Source of the DNA: Collimonas fungivorans
GTDB taxonomy: Bacteria > Pseudomonadota > Gammaproteobacteria > Burkholderiales > Burkholderiaceae_D
NCBI RefSeq assembly: GCF_001584145.1
Contig: NZ_CP013232.1
Span: forward strand, 682,001-746,000
DNA: 64,000 bases
Direction: 5' to 3'
Positions 38,344 through 47,347 of the stretch are shown here, in pieces. The notes below the pieces were generated by a model, which saw only the letters and a list, made by a program, of their open reading frames with translations, searched no databases and was not told the origin of the DNA. The translations under genes and the position numbers were made by a program. Each line of letters opens with the position of its first letter. The stretch's first letter is position 1.

Positions 38344-38523
38344 ATGACAAAGACTGTAAAAGTACAATTGATCAAGGGTTTGATCGGCACGCGCGAAACT
38401 CATCGCGCGACAGTTCGCGGCCTGGGCCTGCGTCGTGTCAATTCGGTTTCCGAATTGCAAGACACCCCATCTGTGCGCGGCATGATCAATAAAGTGTCCT
38501 ATCTTGTGAAAGTGGTGTCGTAA
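38344..38523 (+). CDS. rpmD: 50S ribosomal protein L30
   Basis: A 59-residue L30 starting [31 protein letters not shown]. Normal length. Weak ribosome site (AAGGTG), likely coupled to rpsE. Confidence 0.95.
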   Translation: MTKTVKVQLIKGLIGTRETHRATVRGLGLRRVNSVSELQDTPSVRGMINKVSYLVKVVS

Positions 38524-38549
38524 GCTTAGGCTTGCGAACGGAGCAAATT

Positions 38550-38981
38550 ATGGAATTGAATACTATTCAACCTGCAGATGGCGCCAAGCATTACAAGCGT
38601 CGCGTTGGTCGTGGTATCGGCTCAGGTATCGGTAAGACAGCCGGCCGCGGTCACAAGGGTCAAAAATCGCGTTCGGGCGGTTTCCACAAAGTCGGCTTTG
38701 AAGGCGGTCAGATGCCTTTGCAACGTCGTTTGCCAAAACGCGGCTTCAAGTCGATGGCAACCCCGTTCAAGGCTGAAGTTCGCTTGTCGGACCTGGAAAA
38801 CCTGCCGGTAACTGAAATTGATATCCTGGTGTTGAAGCAAGCTGGCGTGATCGGCGAGCTGGCACGAGTGGTACGCGTCATCCTGTCGGGCGAAGTCACC
38901 AAAAAGGTAACGCTCAAGGGTCTGATCGCTACCAAAGGTGCAAAAGCTGCGATTGAAGCAGCCGGCGGATCCGTAGCTTAA
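38550..38981 (+). CDS. rplO: 50S ribosomal protein L15
   Basis: A 143-residue L15 starting [26 protein letters not shown] with the Gly/Arg-rich [13 protein letters not shown] region. GGAG precedes the ATG by seven bases; six upstream in-frame codons are not conserved. Last ribosomal gene before secY. Confidence 0.97.
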   Translation: MELNTIQPADGAKHYKRRVGRGIGSGIGKTAGRGHKGQKSRSGGFHKVGFEGGQMPLQRRLPKRGFKSMATPFKAEVRLSDLENLPVTEIDILVLKQAGVIGELARVVRVILSGEVTKKVTLKGLIATKGAKAAIEAAGGSVA

Positions 38982-39015
38982 TTTGTCGTTCTAACTCGTA
39001 GCAATGGAGCAATAA

Positions 39016-40347
39016 TTGGCGACATCTCCCCAACTTGCAAAGAGTGCTGCGAGCGGCTTCCCTTGGGGCCGTCTGTGGTTCTTGCTTGCTGCATTGGTTG
39101 TATATCGTATTGGTGCTCACATTCCCGTACCGGGAATTGATCCATCGCAGTTGGCGCAATTGTTTAAGCAGCACCAGGGCGGTATTTTGGGCATGTTCAA
39201 CATGTTCTCTGGTGGTGCGTTGTCGCGGTTCACCGTGTTTGCGCTGGGAATCATGCCGTATATTTCGGCATCGATCGTGATGCAATTGATGTCGATTGTG
39301 TCGCCTCAGCTGGAAGCGTTGAAGAAAGAAGGCGAGTCCGGTCGTCGCAAGATTACCCAGTACACCCGTTACGGTACGCTGTTGCTGGCGACGTTCCAGG
39401 CCCTGGGGATTGCCGTAGCACTGGAATCGCAACCTGGCCTGGTGCTGGATGCAGGCCTGGCTTTCCGCTTCACGACAGTTGTGACGCTGGTAACAGGAAC
39501 AATGTTTTTGATGTGGTTGGGTGAACAGATTACCGAGCGTGGTCTTGGTAATGGTATCTCGATCATCATTTTTGCAGGTATCGCAGCTGGTCTGCCAAAT
39601 GCGATCGGTGGGTTGTTCGGGCAGGTAAGTACCGGTTCCATGAGTGCCTTGTCGGCGATCCTGATTTGTCTGATCGCGGCCGGCGTGACATACCTGGTGG
39701 TGTTTATCGAACGTGGTCAACGCAAGATTCTGGTGAATTATGCCAAGCGTCAAGTGGGCAACAAGATTTATGGCGGTCAAAGCAGTCATTTGCCGCTGAA
39801 GCTGAACATGGCTGGTGTAATTCCTCCAATCTTCGCTTCCTCGATCATCTTGTTTCCTGCGACAATCACGAGTTGGTTTACTTCCGGTGATTCAACCAAT
39901 CCGGTAGTCAACTTCCTCAAGGATATGGCGGCTTCATTGGCGCCAGGCGAACCGATTCATGCCTTGCTGTATGCGATTGCGATTGTGTTCTTCTGCTTTT
40001 TCTATACTGCGCTGGTATTCAACAGCAAGGAAACTGCAGATAACCTGAAGAAAAGCGGCGCGTTTGTGCCGGGGATTCGTCCAGGTGAGCAGACAGCGCG
40101 TTATATCGACAAGATCTTGATGCGCTTGACCCTGGTCGGTGCGGTCTATATCACGGTAGTGTGTCTGGTTCCGGAATTCTTGATCGCTCGCTGGAAGGTA
40201 CCGTTCTATTTTGGTGGTACATCGCTGTTGATTATCGTAGTGGTCACCATGGACTTCATGGCACAGGTACAGAATTACGTGATGTCGCAGCAATATGATT
40301 CGCTGCTGCGTAAGGCAAATTTCAAGGGCGGCGTTTCGACGCGGTAA
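39016..40347 (+). CDS. secY: Preprotein translocase channel subunit SecY
   Basis: A 443-residue protein with ten transmembrane helices, typical of Sec[16 protein letters not shown] (helix 2 side), [20 protein letters not shown] [16 protein letters not shown], and the cytosolic loop [15 protein letters not shown] [15 protein letters not shown] are seen. The start is a TTG at 39016 eight bases after GGAG. It forms SecYEG with SecE (9101-9484). infA follows after 35 bases. Confidence 0.98.
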   Translation: MATSPQLAKSAASGFPWGRLWFLLAALVVYRIGAHIPVPGIDPSQLAQLFKQHQGGILGMFNMFSGGALSRFTVFALGIMPYISASIVMQLMSIVSPQLEALKKEGESGRRKITQYTRYGTLLLATFQALGIAVALESQPGLVLDAGLAFRFTTVVTLVTGTMFLMWLGEQITERGLGNGISIIIFAGIAAGLPNAIGGLFGQVSTGSMSALSAILICLIAAGVTYLVVFIERGQRKILVNYAKRQVGNKIYGGQSSHLPLKLNMAGVIPPIFASSIILFPATITSWFTSGDSTNPVVNFLKDMAASLAPGEPIHALLYAIAIVFFCFFYTALVFNSKETADNLKKSGAFVPGIRPGEQTARYIDKILMRLTLVGAVYITVVCLVPEFLIARWKVPFYFGGTSLLIIVVVTMDFMAQVQNYVMSQQYDSLLRKANFKGGVSTR

Positions 40348-40382
40348 GTTGAGATGAACGACCAGAGGAACCAGTAGACCGA

Positions 40383-40601
40383 ATGGCAAAAGACGACGTT
40401 ATCCAGATGCAAGGCGAGATTCTTGAGAATCTCCCTAATGCAACATTTAGAGTCAAGTTGGAAAACGGACATATCGTCCTCGGTCATATTTCTGGCAAGA
40501 TGCGCATGAACTATATCCGCATCCTGCCAGGAGATAAGGTGACAGTAGAATTGACACCTTATGATTTAAGCCGGGCACGGATTGTGTTCCGTACCAAGTA
40601 A
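40383..40601 (+). CDS. infA: Translation initiation factor IF-1
   Basis: A 72-residue single OB-fold protein, [53 protein letters not shown] in outline. Blocks the A site during initiation. Its place after secY is canonical. Repeat copy E follows 18 bases after the stop. Confidence 0.97.
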   Translation: MAKDDVIQMQGEILENLPNATFRVKLENGHIVLGHISGKMRMNYIRILPGDKVTVELTPYDLSRARIVFRTK

Positions 40602-40619
40602 CTAATTTTATTAGTGTTG

Positions 40620-40652
40620 GGGACAGAGTAACGCTTCGCTTAACTCTGTCCC
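40620..40652 (-). repeat. Palindromic intergenic repeat, copy E (short form, opposite orientation)
   Basis: GGGACAGAGT (40620-40629) and ACTCTGTCCC (40643-40652) are perfect 10-bp arms. Read on the minus strand, the core TTAAGCGAAGCGT aligns with copies A and B, so this copy is inverted relative to them. It is in the infA-rpmJ spacer, 29 bases before rpmJ. Confidence 0.85.
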
Positions 40653-40681
40653 GCAAATTTTAGTGAAGAAAGAGGGCAAAA

Positions 40682-40795
40682 ATGAAAGTGCTCGCATCAG
40701 TCAAGCGGATCTGCCGCAACTGTAAGATCATTAAGCGCAAAGGCGTAGTTCGCGTCATTTGTACGGAACCGCGCCATAAACAGCGCCAAGGTTAA
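40682..40795 (+). CDS. rpmJ: 50S ribosomal protein L36
   Basis: A 37-residue L36 starting [17 protein letters not shown]. It is the zinc-containing form: C11, C14, C27 and H32 make the ligand set. GAGGGC precedes the ATG. Position between infA and rpsM is canonical. Confidence 0.96.
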   Translation: MKVLASVKRICRNCKIIKRKGVVRVICTEPRHKQRQG

Positions 40796-40822
40796 TTAAC
40801 GTTATTGATCGAGGAATAACGA

Positions 40823-41188
40823 ATGGCACGTATTGCAGGGGTCAACATCCCCAATCATCAGCACACCGTCATCGGCTTGACAGCCATCTACGGTGTTGGC
40901 CGCCCACGCGCACAAGAAATTTGCGACAGCACGGGTATTTTGACTACGAAGAAGATCAAAGATCTCGACGATAACGAGCTGGAAAAGCTGCGCGACGAAA
41001 TTGCAAAATTCGTCGTCGAAGGTGACCTGCGTCGTGAACTGTCGATGAACATCAAGCGTTTGATGGATCTGGGTTGCTATCGTGGTATGCGTCATCGCAA
41101 AGGCTTGCCTTGCCGTGGCCAACGTACTCGTACCAATGCTCGTACCCGCAAGGGCCCGCGCAAAGCCGCTCAATCGCTGAAGAAATAA
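40823..41188 (+). CDS. rpsM: 30S ribosomal protein S13
   Basis: A 121-residue S13 ([30 protein letters not shown]), head protein contacting P-site tRNA and the 50S. The tail [19 protein letters not shown] is typical. GAGGAA before the ATG. First gene of the alpha block. Confidence 0.98.
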   Translation: MARIAGVNIPNHQHTVIGLTAIYGVGRPRAQEICDSTGILTTKKIKDLDDNELEKLRDEIAKFVVEGDLRRELSMNIKRLMDLGCYRGMRHRKGLPCRGQRTRTNARTRKGPRKAAQSLKK

Positions 41189-41194
41189 TTAAGC

Positions 41195-41212
41195 TGCCAC
41201 GGTCTCGTGGCA
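41195..41212 (+). other. Short hairpin between rpsM and rpsK
   Basis: TGCCACG (41195-41201), loop GTCT, CGTGGCA (41206-41212); a TGTTTTTAG run begins about 8 bases later. Too far for a good terminator; a partial terminator or mRNA-stability hairpin is possible. Confidence 0.6.
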
Positions 41213-41251
41213 ACTGATTGTTTTTAGGTAGTCGGATTCTAGGAAATTATT

Positions 41252-41656
41252 ATGGCAAAGTCCCCAAATAACGCCGCAGCAGCACGTGTGCGTAAAAAAG
41301 TTAAAAAGAACGTTGCTGAAGGCATCGCGCACATCCACGCGTCTTTCAACAACACCATCATCACGATTACCGATCGTCAAGGTAATGCGTTGTCGTGGGC
41401 GACATCTGGTGGCGCTGGCTTTAAAGGCTCCCGCAAGTCGACTCCATTTGCAGCGCAGGTTGCAGCCGAAGCCGCTGGTAAAGTGGCTGTGGAATGTGGC
41501 GTGAAGAACCTGGAAGTACGCATCAAGGGCCCAGGTCCTGGTCGTGAATCCGCTGTTCGTGCGTTGAACAACCTGGGTATCAAGATCACCCAGATTCAAG
41601 ACGTCACACCAGTGCCGCATAACGGTTGCCGCCCTCCAAAGCGCCGCCGTATCTGA
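41252..41656 (+). CDS. rpsK: 30S ribosomal protein S11
   Basis: A 134-residue S11. [29 protein letters not shown] and the end [18 protein letters not shown] are diagnostic. It sits on the 30S platform near the Shine-Dalgarno helix. An intrinsic terminator follows before rpsD. Confidence 0.98.
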   Translation: MAKSPNNAAAARVRKKVKKNVAEGIAHIHASFNNTIITITDRQGNALSWATSGGAGFKGSRKSTPFAAQVAAEAAGKVAVECGVKNLEVRIKGPGPGRESAVRALNNLGIKITQIQDVTPVPHNGCRPPKRRRI

Positions 41657-41715
41657 TATTGGTATCTGAATCTGTACAGATTTCGTTATTGCTCAGCAAT
41701 AGCGTATGCAAGTAG

Positions 41716-41743
41716 CCCGCCAACGACCTTGGCGGGTTTTGTT
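41716..41743 (+). terminator. Intrinsic terminator between rpsK and rpsD
   Basis: CCCGCCAA (41716-41723), loop CGACC, TTGGCGGG (41729-41736), then TTTTGTT. A complete terminator signature inside the usual rpsM-rpsK-rpsD-rpoA-rplQ operon, 60 bases after rpsK. Confidence 0.85.
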
Positions 41744-41863
41744 CTTAAGCCCACTGTCTGGTTGAAGGTAAATCAGACTAGCGCCAGGCCGGCGATTATT
41801 CACTCAGATTCCGGCCGCAAAAGACAGTAATGTCCCGGCGTCATATTTTTAAAAGGAAGCATC

Positions 41864-42487
41864 GTGGCACGTTATATCGGACCTAAAGCAAAACTTTCCC
41901 GCCGTGAAGGCACGGACCTGTTCCTGAAGAGCGCACGCCGCTCGCTGGACTCCAAGTGCAAACTGGATTCCAAGCCAGGTCAGCATGGCCGCACCTCCGG
42001 CGCACGTACTTCCGACTACGGCAACCAATTGCGCGAAAAGCAAAAGGTCAAGCGTATGTACGGCATCCTGGAACGCCAGTTCCGCCGCTATTTCGCTGAA
42101 GCGGACCGTCGCAAGGGCAACACCGGCGAAACACTGCTGCGTTTGCTGGAAGCGCGTCTGGACAACGTTGTATACCGTATGGGCTTCGGTTCGACCCGTG
42201 CTGAAGGCCGTCAATTGGTCTCGCACAAGGCGTTCACCGTCAACGGCAACGTAGTCAACATCGCCTCTTACCAAGTGAAGACCGGCGACGTCATCGCCGT
42301 TCGCGAAAAGGCCAAGAAGCAAGTGCGTATCATTGAAGCGCTGTCGCTGGCTGAACAAGGCGGCATGCCATCGTGGGTTTCGGTTGATGCGAAGAAAATG
42401 GAAGGTACTTTCAAGTCCCTGCCAGACCGTAACGAAATCGCTAACGACGTCAACGAATCGCTGATCGTCGAACTGTATTCGCGTTAA
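41864..42487 (+). CDS. rpsD: 30S ribosomal protein S4
   Basis: A 207-residue S4 starting at GTG ([21 protein letters not shown]) after AAGGAAG. The S4 RNA-binding domain [30 protein letters not shown] is intact. S4 nucleates 30S assembly and in E. coli represses the alpha operon. The 120-base leader can form GGCCGG/CCGGCC (41787-41792 with 41811-41816); whether this is an S4 site is unknown. Confidence 0.98.
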   Translation: MARYIGPKAKLSRREGTDLFLKSARRSLDSKCKLDSKPGQHGRTSGARTSDYGNQLREKQKVKRMYGILERQFRRYFAEADRRKGNTGETLLRLLEARLDNVVYRMGFGSTRAEGRQLVSHKAFTVNGNVVNIASYQVKTGDVIAVREKAKKQVRIIEALSLAEQGGMPSWVSVDAKKMEGTFKSLPDRNEIANDVNESLIVELYSR

Positions 42488-42498
42488 TTTTAGTTTTT

Positions 42499-42526
42499 CG
42501 GCTGCGCCTGGTTCCAGGTGCGGCCG
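42499..42526 (+). terminator. Terminator-like hairpin between rpsD and rpoA
   Basis: CGGCTGCGCCTGG (42499-42511) pairs with CCAGGTGCGGCCG (42514-42526), 13 bp with two G-T wobbles. Only TTTC follows, so termination would be partial. A second stem GACAATC/GATTGTC (42545-42551 with 42557-42563) lies behind it. Confidence 0.6.
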
Positions 42527-42629
42527 TTTCATCAGGGTGCCTCTGACAATCCTAGTGATTGTCGGCGGCGCCCTTAATGCCATCAGCCTTATCGGTGTAA
42601 CGAGCCGAGGGTATTGAAGAGGACATTTC

Positions 42630-43607
42630 ATGCAAAACAGCTTGTTGAAGCCACGTATTATCGAAGTAGAAGCACTGGGTGCCGGCCACGCTAAAGTCGT
42701 GATGGAACCGTTTGAACGTGGCTACGGCCACACGCTGGGCAATGCGCTGCGTCGCGTGCTGCTGTCGTCGATGGTTGGCTATGCGCCGACTGAAGTGACG
42801 ATCGCCGGCGTGGTTCACGAATACTCGTCGCTTGACGGCGTGCAGGAAGACGTAGTCGACATCCTGCTGAACCTGAAGGGCGTCGTGTTCAAGCTGCATA
42901 ACCGCGACGAAGTAACACTGACATTGAAAAAAGATGGCGAAGGCGCTGTGCTGGCTTCCGACATCGATCTGCCGCATGACGTGGAACTGGTGAATCCGGA
43001 CCACGTGATTGCCCACCTGACTGCCGGTGGCGCACTCGACATGCAGATCAAGGTTGAAAAAGGCCGTGGCTACGTGCCGGGCAACGTCCGCCGCCTGACG
43101 GAAGATGCCAACAAGACTATCGGCCGCATCATCCTGGACGCGTCGTTCTCGCCGGTCCGCCGTGTTTCCTACGCTGTTGAATCGGCGCGTGTGGAACAGC
43201 GTACCGACCTGGACAAGCTGGTCATCAACATTGAAACCAATGGCGTGATCACTCCGGAAGAAGCGATTCGCCAATCGGCGCGCGTGCTGGTGGATCAACT
43301 GAACGTGTTCGCTGCGCTGGAAGGCACTGAAGCTGCTGCTGAAGCTCCATCGCGCGCACCGCAAGTCGATCCTATCCTGTTGCGCCCGGTCGACGACCTG
43401 GAACTGACAGTACGTTCGGCCAACTGCCTGAAAGCGGAAAACATTTACTACATTGGCGACCTGATCCAGCGTAGCGAAAATGAACTGCTGAAGACGCCAA
43501 ACCTGGGCCGCAAGTCCTTGAACGAAATCAAGGAAGTCCTGGCATCCCGTGGTTTGACACTGGGCATGAAGCTGGAAAACTGGCCGCCTGCAGGCCTGGA
43601 AAAGTAA
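42630..43607 (+). CDS. rpoA: DNA-directed RNA polymerase subunit alpha
   Basis: A 325-residue alpha subunit. The N-terminal dimerisation domain has [23 protein letters not shown]. The C-terminal domain (from about 245) has [27 protein letters not shown] and the UP-element determinant [25 protein letters not shown] precedes the ATG. 142 bases after rpsD. Confidence 0.99.
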   Translation: MQNSLLKPRIIEVEALGAGHAKVVMEPFERGYGHTLGNALRRVLLSSMVGYAPTEVTIAGVVHEYSSLDGVQEDVVDILLNLKGVVFKLHNRDEVTLTLKKDGEGAVLASDIDLPHDVELVNPDHVIAHLTAGGALDMQIKVEKGRGYVPGNVRRLTEDANKTIGRIILDASFSPVRRVSYAVESARVEQRTDLDKLVINIETNGVITPEEAIRQSARVLVDQLNVFAALEGTEAAAEAPSRAPQVDPILLRPVDDLELTVRSANCLKAENIYYIGDLIQRSENELLKTPNLGRKSLNEIKEVLASRGLTLGMKLENWPPAGLEK

Positions 43608-43610
43608 TAT

Positions 43611-43650
43611 TTGTTGTTCAGCCAAGGGTGGGGTAGAATCTCGCCCTTGG
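43611..43650 (+). promoter_or_regulatory. Candidate rplQ promoter overlapped by a palindrome
   Basis: TTGTTG (43611-43616), 16 bases, TAGAAT (43633-43638) is a plausible promoter. CCAAGGG (43622-43628) and CCCTTGG (43644-43650) flank the -10 box. The palindrome could be an operator or, in read-through RNA, a hairpin. Confidence 0.45.
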
Positions 43651-43770
43651 ATTTGTTTTACCCTTGTTGTATTCATTGTTGCACTTAATTTCAACCGGCC
43701 CGCGACCCAGGCAGCATGCCAAAGTCGATCGAAGAGCTGGATGTAAACTCAAAAACTGAAAGGAATTACC

Positions 43771-44166
43771 ATGCGTCACCGTCACGGCCTTCGTAAATTA
43801 AATCGTACTTCTTCCCACCGCCTCGCCATGTTGCGCAACATGACTGTTTCGCTGCTGCGTCACGAAGCAATCAAGACCACATTGCCTAAGGCAAAAGAAC
43901 TGCGTCGCGTGATCGAACCGATCCTGACACTGGGCAAGACCGACACCCTGGCAAACAAGCGCCTGGCATTCGCCCGCCTGCGCGACCGCGAAATGGTCCT
44001 GAAGCTGTTTGCTGAACTGGGCCCACGTTATGCAAACCGTAACGGCGGCTACCTGCGCATCCTGAAAATGGGTTTCCGCGTTGGCGATAACGCGCCTATG
44101 GCTTACATCGAACTGATGGACCGTCCGGAAATCAGCGACGACGCTGAAGTACCGACAGCTGACTAA
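43771..44166 (+). CDS. rplQ: 50S ribosomal protein L17
   Basis: A 131-residue L17 ([34 protein letters not shown]). Near the tunnel exit. AAAGGAA before the ATG. It is 163 bases from rpoA, a longer spacer than usual, and is followed by a strong terminator closing the ribosomal region. Confidence 0.98.
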   Translation: MRHRHGLRKLNRTSSHRLAMLRNMTVSLLRHEAIKTTLPKAKELRRVIEPILTLGKTDTLANKRLAFARLRDREMVLKLFAELGPRYANRNGGYLRILKMGFRVGDNAPMAYIELMDRPEISDDAEVPTAD

Positions 44167-44194
44167 GCTTAAGTATCCAAGCTGCGTTAAAATC

Positions 44195-44221
44195 AAAAGC
44201 CAGGCCTAGCCTGGCTTTTTT
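44195..44221 (+). terminator. Intrinsic terminator after rplQ
   Basis: AAAAGCCAGGC (44195-44205), loop CTA, GCCTGGCTTTTTT. Strong stem and T tract; ends the alpha operon. Confidence 0.93.
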
Positions 44222-44270
44222 GCGTTCTGCGTGCCTGATGCGCTGTAAGGATAGATCAAAGAGTTCGACT

Positions 44271-44603
44271 ATGTCAGATGCCTTGCTTATACTCACCAGC
44301 TTGCCCGATCTCGCCAGCGCGCAGGCATTGGCGCGGCAACTGGTGGAGCACAAGCTGGCGGCCTGCGTCAATCTCCTGCCGGCGGTGCAATCGGTCTATC
44401 GCTGGCAAGGCCAGGTGGAGCAAGCGCTTGAAACTACTTTGCTGATCAAGACCGTGGCGCACCGTTATGCGGAGCTGGAAAGTGCGATCAAGGCCGCTCA
44501 TCCGTATGCCGTACCGGAAATAATTGCCCTACCGATCATGGCCGGCTTGCCAGCCTACCTGGACTGGATTACTGCAGAAACCCAAAAGGACGTGAATGTT
44601 TAA
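44271..44603 (+). CDS. cutA: Divalent-cation tolerance protein CutA
   Basis: A 110-residue CutA1 homologue starting MSDALLILTSLPDLASAQALARQLV. The conserved LAACVNLLPAVQSVYRWQG segment, EALETTLLIKT and HPYAVPEIIALPI are seen; CutA forms a PII-like trimer. The locus was linked to copper tolerance in E. coli, an effect attributed largely to the adjacent dsbD. The gene overlaps dsbD by 8 bases, so they are one operon. Upstream in-frame residues are unlike the family. Confidence 0.93.
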   Translation: MSDALLILTSLPDLASAQALARQLVEHKLAACVNLLPAVQSVYRWQGQVEQALETTLLIKTVAHRYAELESAIKAAHPYAVPEIIALPIMAGLPAYLDWITAETQKDVNV

Positions 44604-46443
44604 GTCTCTCAAGCAATTGTCTGTGCTGTTCGCCATGCTGTTCGCATTTACCCTGGCGCATGCCGATGAAGACGATTACCTGGCGCCGGAAGTAGCCTTC
44701 AAGTTTTCGGCGCGCATGGCCGACGCCAAGACCGCCGAAGTGACCTACGCGATTGCCGACGGTTATTACATGTATCGCGAACGTTTCCACTTCAAGGCCG
44801 AAGGCGCGACGCTGGGCGAACCGCAGATTCCGGCCGGCACCGTCAAGTTCGACCAGACCTTCAACAAGAATGTCGAAACCTATCATCACAGCGTCACCAT
44901 CCGCCTGCCGGTCGAGGCAAACGGCAGCTTCACGCTGATTTCCACCGGCCAGGGCTGCGCCGACAAGGGCTTGTGCTATCCGCCCATGGATTCCAGCGCC
45001 AGCCTGTCCACGACCGGCGGCAATGCCGCTGGAGGGCTGCTGAGCGCGATGGGCATCGCCAAAGGCAACGGCGCCGCCATCGATACGCCGCAGGCAACGT
45101 CTGCAGCCAACGGCGGCAATGCCCCTGCGGCGGCGGTACAGGCTGCAGGCGGCACGCTCTCGTCCGCTGCGGCCGATACCGAAAGCGGCCGCATCGAATC
45201 GTCACTGAAGGGCGGCAAACTGCTGGTGATCATGCCTCTGTTCCTGCTGCTCGGCTTGGGACTGGCGTTTACCCCTTGCGTGCTGCCGATGGTGCCTATC
45301 CTGTCGTCGATCATTGTCGGCGAGGGCACCAAGGTCAGCCGCCGCCGCGGGTTCTTGCTGTCGCTGACCTATGCGCTGGGGATGGCGCTGGTTTATACCG
45401 CGCTGGGCGTTGCCGCCGGCCTGGCTGGCGAAGGCCTGGCCGCCACTCTGCAGAATCCCTGGGTGCTGTCAGCGTTCGCTTTGCTGATGGTGCTGATGTC
45501 GCTCTCCATGTTCGGTTTCTATGAGCTGCAGCTGCCGGCGGCATTCCAGACCCGGTTGACGCAAGCTTCCGGCCAGCAATCGGCCGGCAAGCTGATCGGC
45601 GTGTTTGTGATGGGCGCGATTTCGGCCTTGATTGTCGGACCATGCGTGGCGGCGCCGCTGGCTGGCGCCCTGGTGTATATCAGCCAGACCCGCGATGTGG
45701 TGATAGGCGGCAGCGCCTTGTTTGCGATGGCGGTCGGCATGAGCGTGCCCTTGATCCTGGTCGGCATTTCTGCCGGCTCGCTGTTGCCGCGCGCCGGCGC
45801 CTGGATGGAATCGGTGAAACGCTTCTTTGGCGTGCTGATGCTGGCGGTGGCCTTGTGGATGGTGGCGCCGGTGATGCCGGTGCTGGCGCAGATGCTGGGC
45901 TGGGCAGTCCTCGGCATAGGCTACGGCGCATTCCTGCTGTGGGGCAGATCGTCTGCCTGGTTCGCCAAGGCCTCCGGCGTGGTGTTCATGGTGTGCGGCG
46001 TAGTGCAGCTGGTCGGCGGCATCAGCGGCGGGCGCGACGTGCTGGCGCCGCTGGCGCATTTGGGTGGCGCGCAGCAAAGCGCGCATACGCAATTTGTCCG
46101 AGTCAAATCGGTGGCCGAGCTGGACGCTGCCCTGGCCCAGACCAATGGCAAACCGGCATTGCTGGATTTCTACGCCGACTGGTGCGTATCGTGCAAGGAA
46201 ATGGAAAAATTCACTTTCACCGACCCACGGGTGCAAACGCGCTTCGGTGAAATGATATTGCTGCAAATCGACGTCACCGCCAACAATGCGGACGACAAGG
46301 CCATGCTCAAGCGTTTCAATCTGTTTGGCCCGCCTGGCATCATATTCTTTGATGGGCAAGGACGGGAAGTGCCTCAGGGACGGGTTATCGGCTATCAGAA
46401 CGCCGATAACTTCTTGCGATCGTTGGCGGTTCTGAATAGCTGA
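44596..46443 (+). CDS. dsbD: Thiol:disulfide interchange protein DsbD
   Basis: A 615-residue inner-membrane protein that carries electrons from cytosolic thioredoxin to periplasmic thiols. Signal peptide 1-23 (ending LAHA), N-terminal alpha domain with the cysteine pair in GQGCADKGLCYP, an Ala/Gly-rich linker, eight transmembrane helices with the redox cysteines in FTPCVLPMVP and VGPCVAAPLAG, and a C-terminal thioredoxin domain with YADWCVSCKEME. All six catalytic cysteines are present. It likely supplies reductant for the ResB/CcsB cytochrome c system at 55-58 kb (inference). Confidence 0.96.
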   Translation: MFKSLKQLSVLFAMLFAFTLAHADEDDYLAPEVAFKFSARMADAKTAEVTYAIADGYYMYRERFHFKAEGATLGEPQIPAGTVKFDQTFNKNVETYHHSVTIRLPVEANGSFTLISTGQGCADKGLCYPPMDSSASLSTTGGNAAGGLLSAMGIAKGNGAAIDTPQATSAANGGNAPAAAVQAAGGTLSSAAADTESGRIESSLKGGKLLVIMPLFLLLGLGLAFTPCVLPMVPILSSIIVGEGTKVSRRRGFLLSLTYALGMALVYTALGVAAGLAGEGLAATLQNPWVLSAFALLMVLMSLSMFGFYELQLPAAFQTRLTQASGQQSAGKLIGVFVMGAISALIVGPCVAAPLAGALVYISQTRDVVIGGSALFAMAVGMSVPLILVGISAGSLLPRAGAWMESVKRFFGVLMLAVALWMVAPVMPVLAQMLGWAVLGIGYGAFLLWGRSSAWFAKASGVVFMVCGVVQLVGGISGGRDVLAPLAHLGGAQQSAHTQFVRVKSVAELDAALAQTNGKPALLDFYADWCVSCKEMEKFTFTDPRVQTRFGEMILLQIDVTANNADDKAMLKRFNLFGPPGIIFFDGQGREVPQGRVIGYQNADNFLRSLAVLNS

Positions 46444-46627
46444 TTGCTATATTGCTCGGCTTTAGGTGCGGTTTATAAACTATTGTGGCCATTTTGTATC
46501 TAACCTGAGGTTATGTAGATAGTCGATAAAATTCTTTAGGCTGTGGCCGCCGTAAGGCTATAGTTTTAGTTCGATGCGTTTTTGCAATCCTCACGCAATC
46601 CCCCCATGCAATCCAAAGGAGACTGAA

Positions 46628-47269
46628 ATGACTTTACGCCTTGGCGACGTCGCCCCCGATTTTGAGCAGGATTCTTCGCTCGGCAAGATCAACTTCTATG
46701 ACTGGGCCGGCTCTTCATGGGTGGTGTTGTTTTCGCATCCGGCCGACTTCACGCCGGTCTGCACTACCGAACTCGGCCTGACTTCCAAGCTGAAATCGCA
46801 GTTTGAACAGCGCGGCGTCAAGGTGATCGCACTGTCTGTCGACCCTGCCGACAAGCATCAGGAATGGATCAAGGATATCAACGAAACGCAGAACACCGTA
46901 GTTGGTTTCCCCATCATCGCCGATGCCGACCGCAAGGTGTCCGAACTGTATGACCTGATCCATCCGAACGCCAGCGCAACGGCGACCGTGCGTTCGCTGT
47001 TCGTGATCGACCCGGCAAAGAAAGTACGCCTGATCATCACCTATCCGGCCAGCACAGGGCGCAATTTCGACGAGATCCTGCGTGTCATCGACTCCTTGCA
47101 GCTGACCGATAATTATTCGGTTGCGACGCCGGGTAACTGGAAGGACGGGGAAGACGTTGTGATCGTTCCATCGTTGCAGGATCCCGAAGTCCTGAAACAG
47201 AAATTCCCTAAGGGTTACAAGGCGATCCGTCCTTATCTGCGCTTGACTCCGCAGCCCAACCGCGACTGA
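46628..47269 (+). CDS. 1-Cys peroxiredoxin (Prx6 type)
   Basis: A 213-residue peroxiredoxin starting MTLRLGDVAPDFEQDSSLG. The peroxidatic C45 is in HPADFTPVCTTELG. The Prx6-specific C-terminal arm with LRVIDSLQLTDNYSVATPGNWKDGEDVVI and KGYKAIRPYLRLTP is present, and no resolving cysteine is seen. It reduces peroxides using an external thiol. The start after AAAGGAG is preferred to an upstream frame. It stands alone with a 184-base upstream region with no clear promoter and a shared terminator downstream. Confidence 0.93.
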   Translation: MTLRLGDVAPDFEQDSSLGKINFYDWAGSSWVVLFSHPADFTPVCTTELGLTSKLKSQFEQRGVKVIALSVDPADKHQEWIKDINETQNTVVGFPIIADADRKVSELYDLIHPNASATATVRSLFVIDPAKKVRLIITYPASTGRNFDEILRVIDSLQLTDNYSVATPGNWKDGEDVVIVPSLQDPEVLKQKFPKGYKAIRPYLRLTPQPNRD

Positions 47270-47300
47270 TTTTGCCGCCGCTTTGCAAGGCCAGGAAGTG

Positions 47301-47329
47301 AAAAAGCCCCGTCGAGAACGGGGCTTTTT
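47301..47329. terminator. Bidirectional terminator between the peroxiredoxin gene and corA
   Basis: AAAAAGCCCCGT (47301-47312), loop CGAGA, ACGGGGCTTTTT (47318-47329). Symmetric A and T flanks serve the convergent genes on both sides. Confidence 0.93.
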
Positions 47330-47347
47330 ATTGCCCCAAGAGGCTGC

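Noticed and set aside
45469..46359. A 296-codon frame antisense to dsbD
   Set aside because: Antisense shadow with unnatural His/Arg/Gln content.
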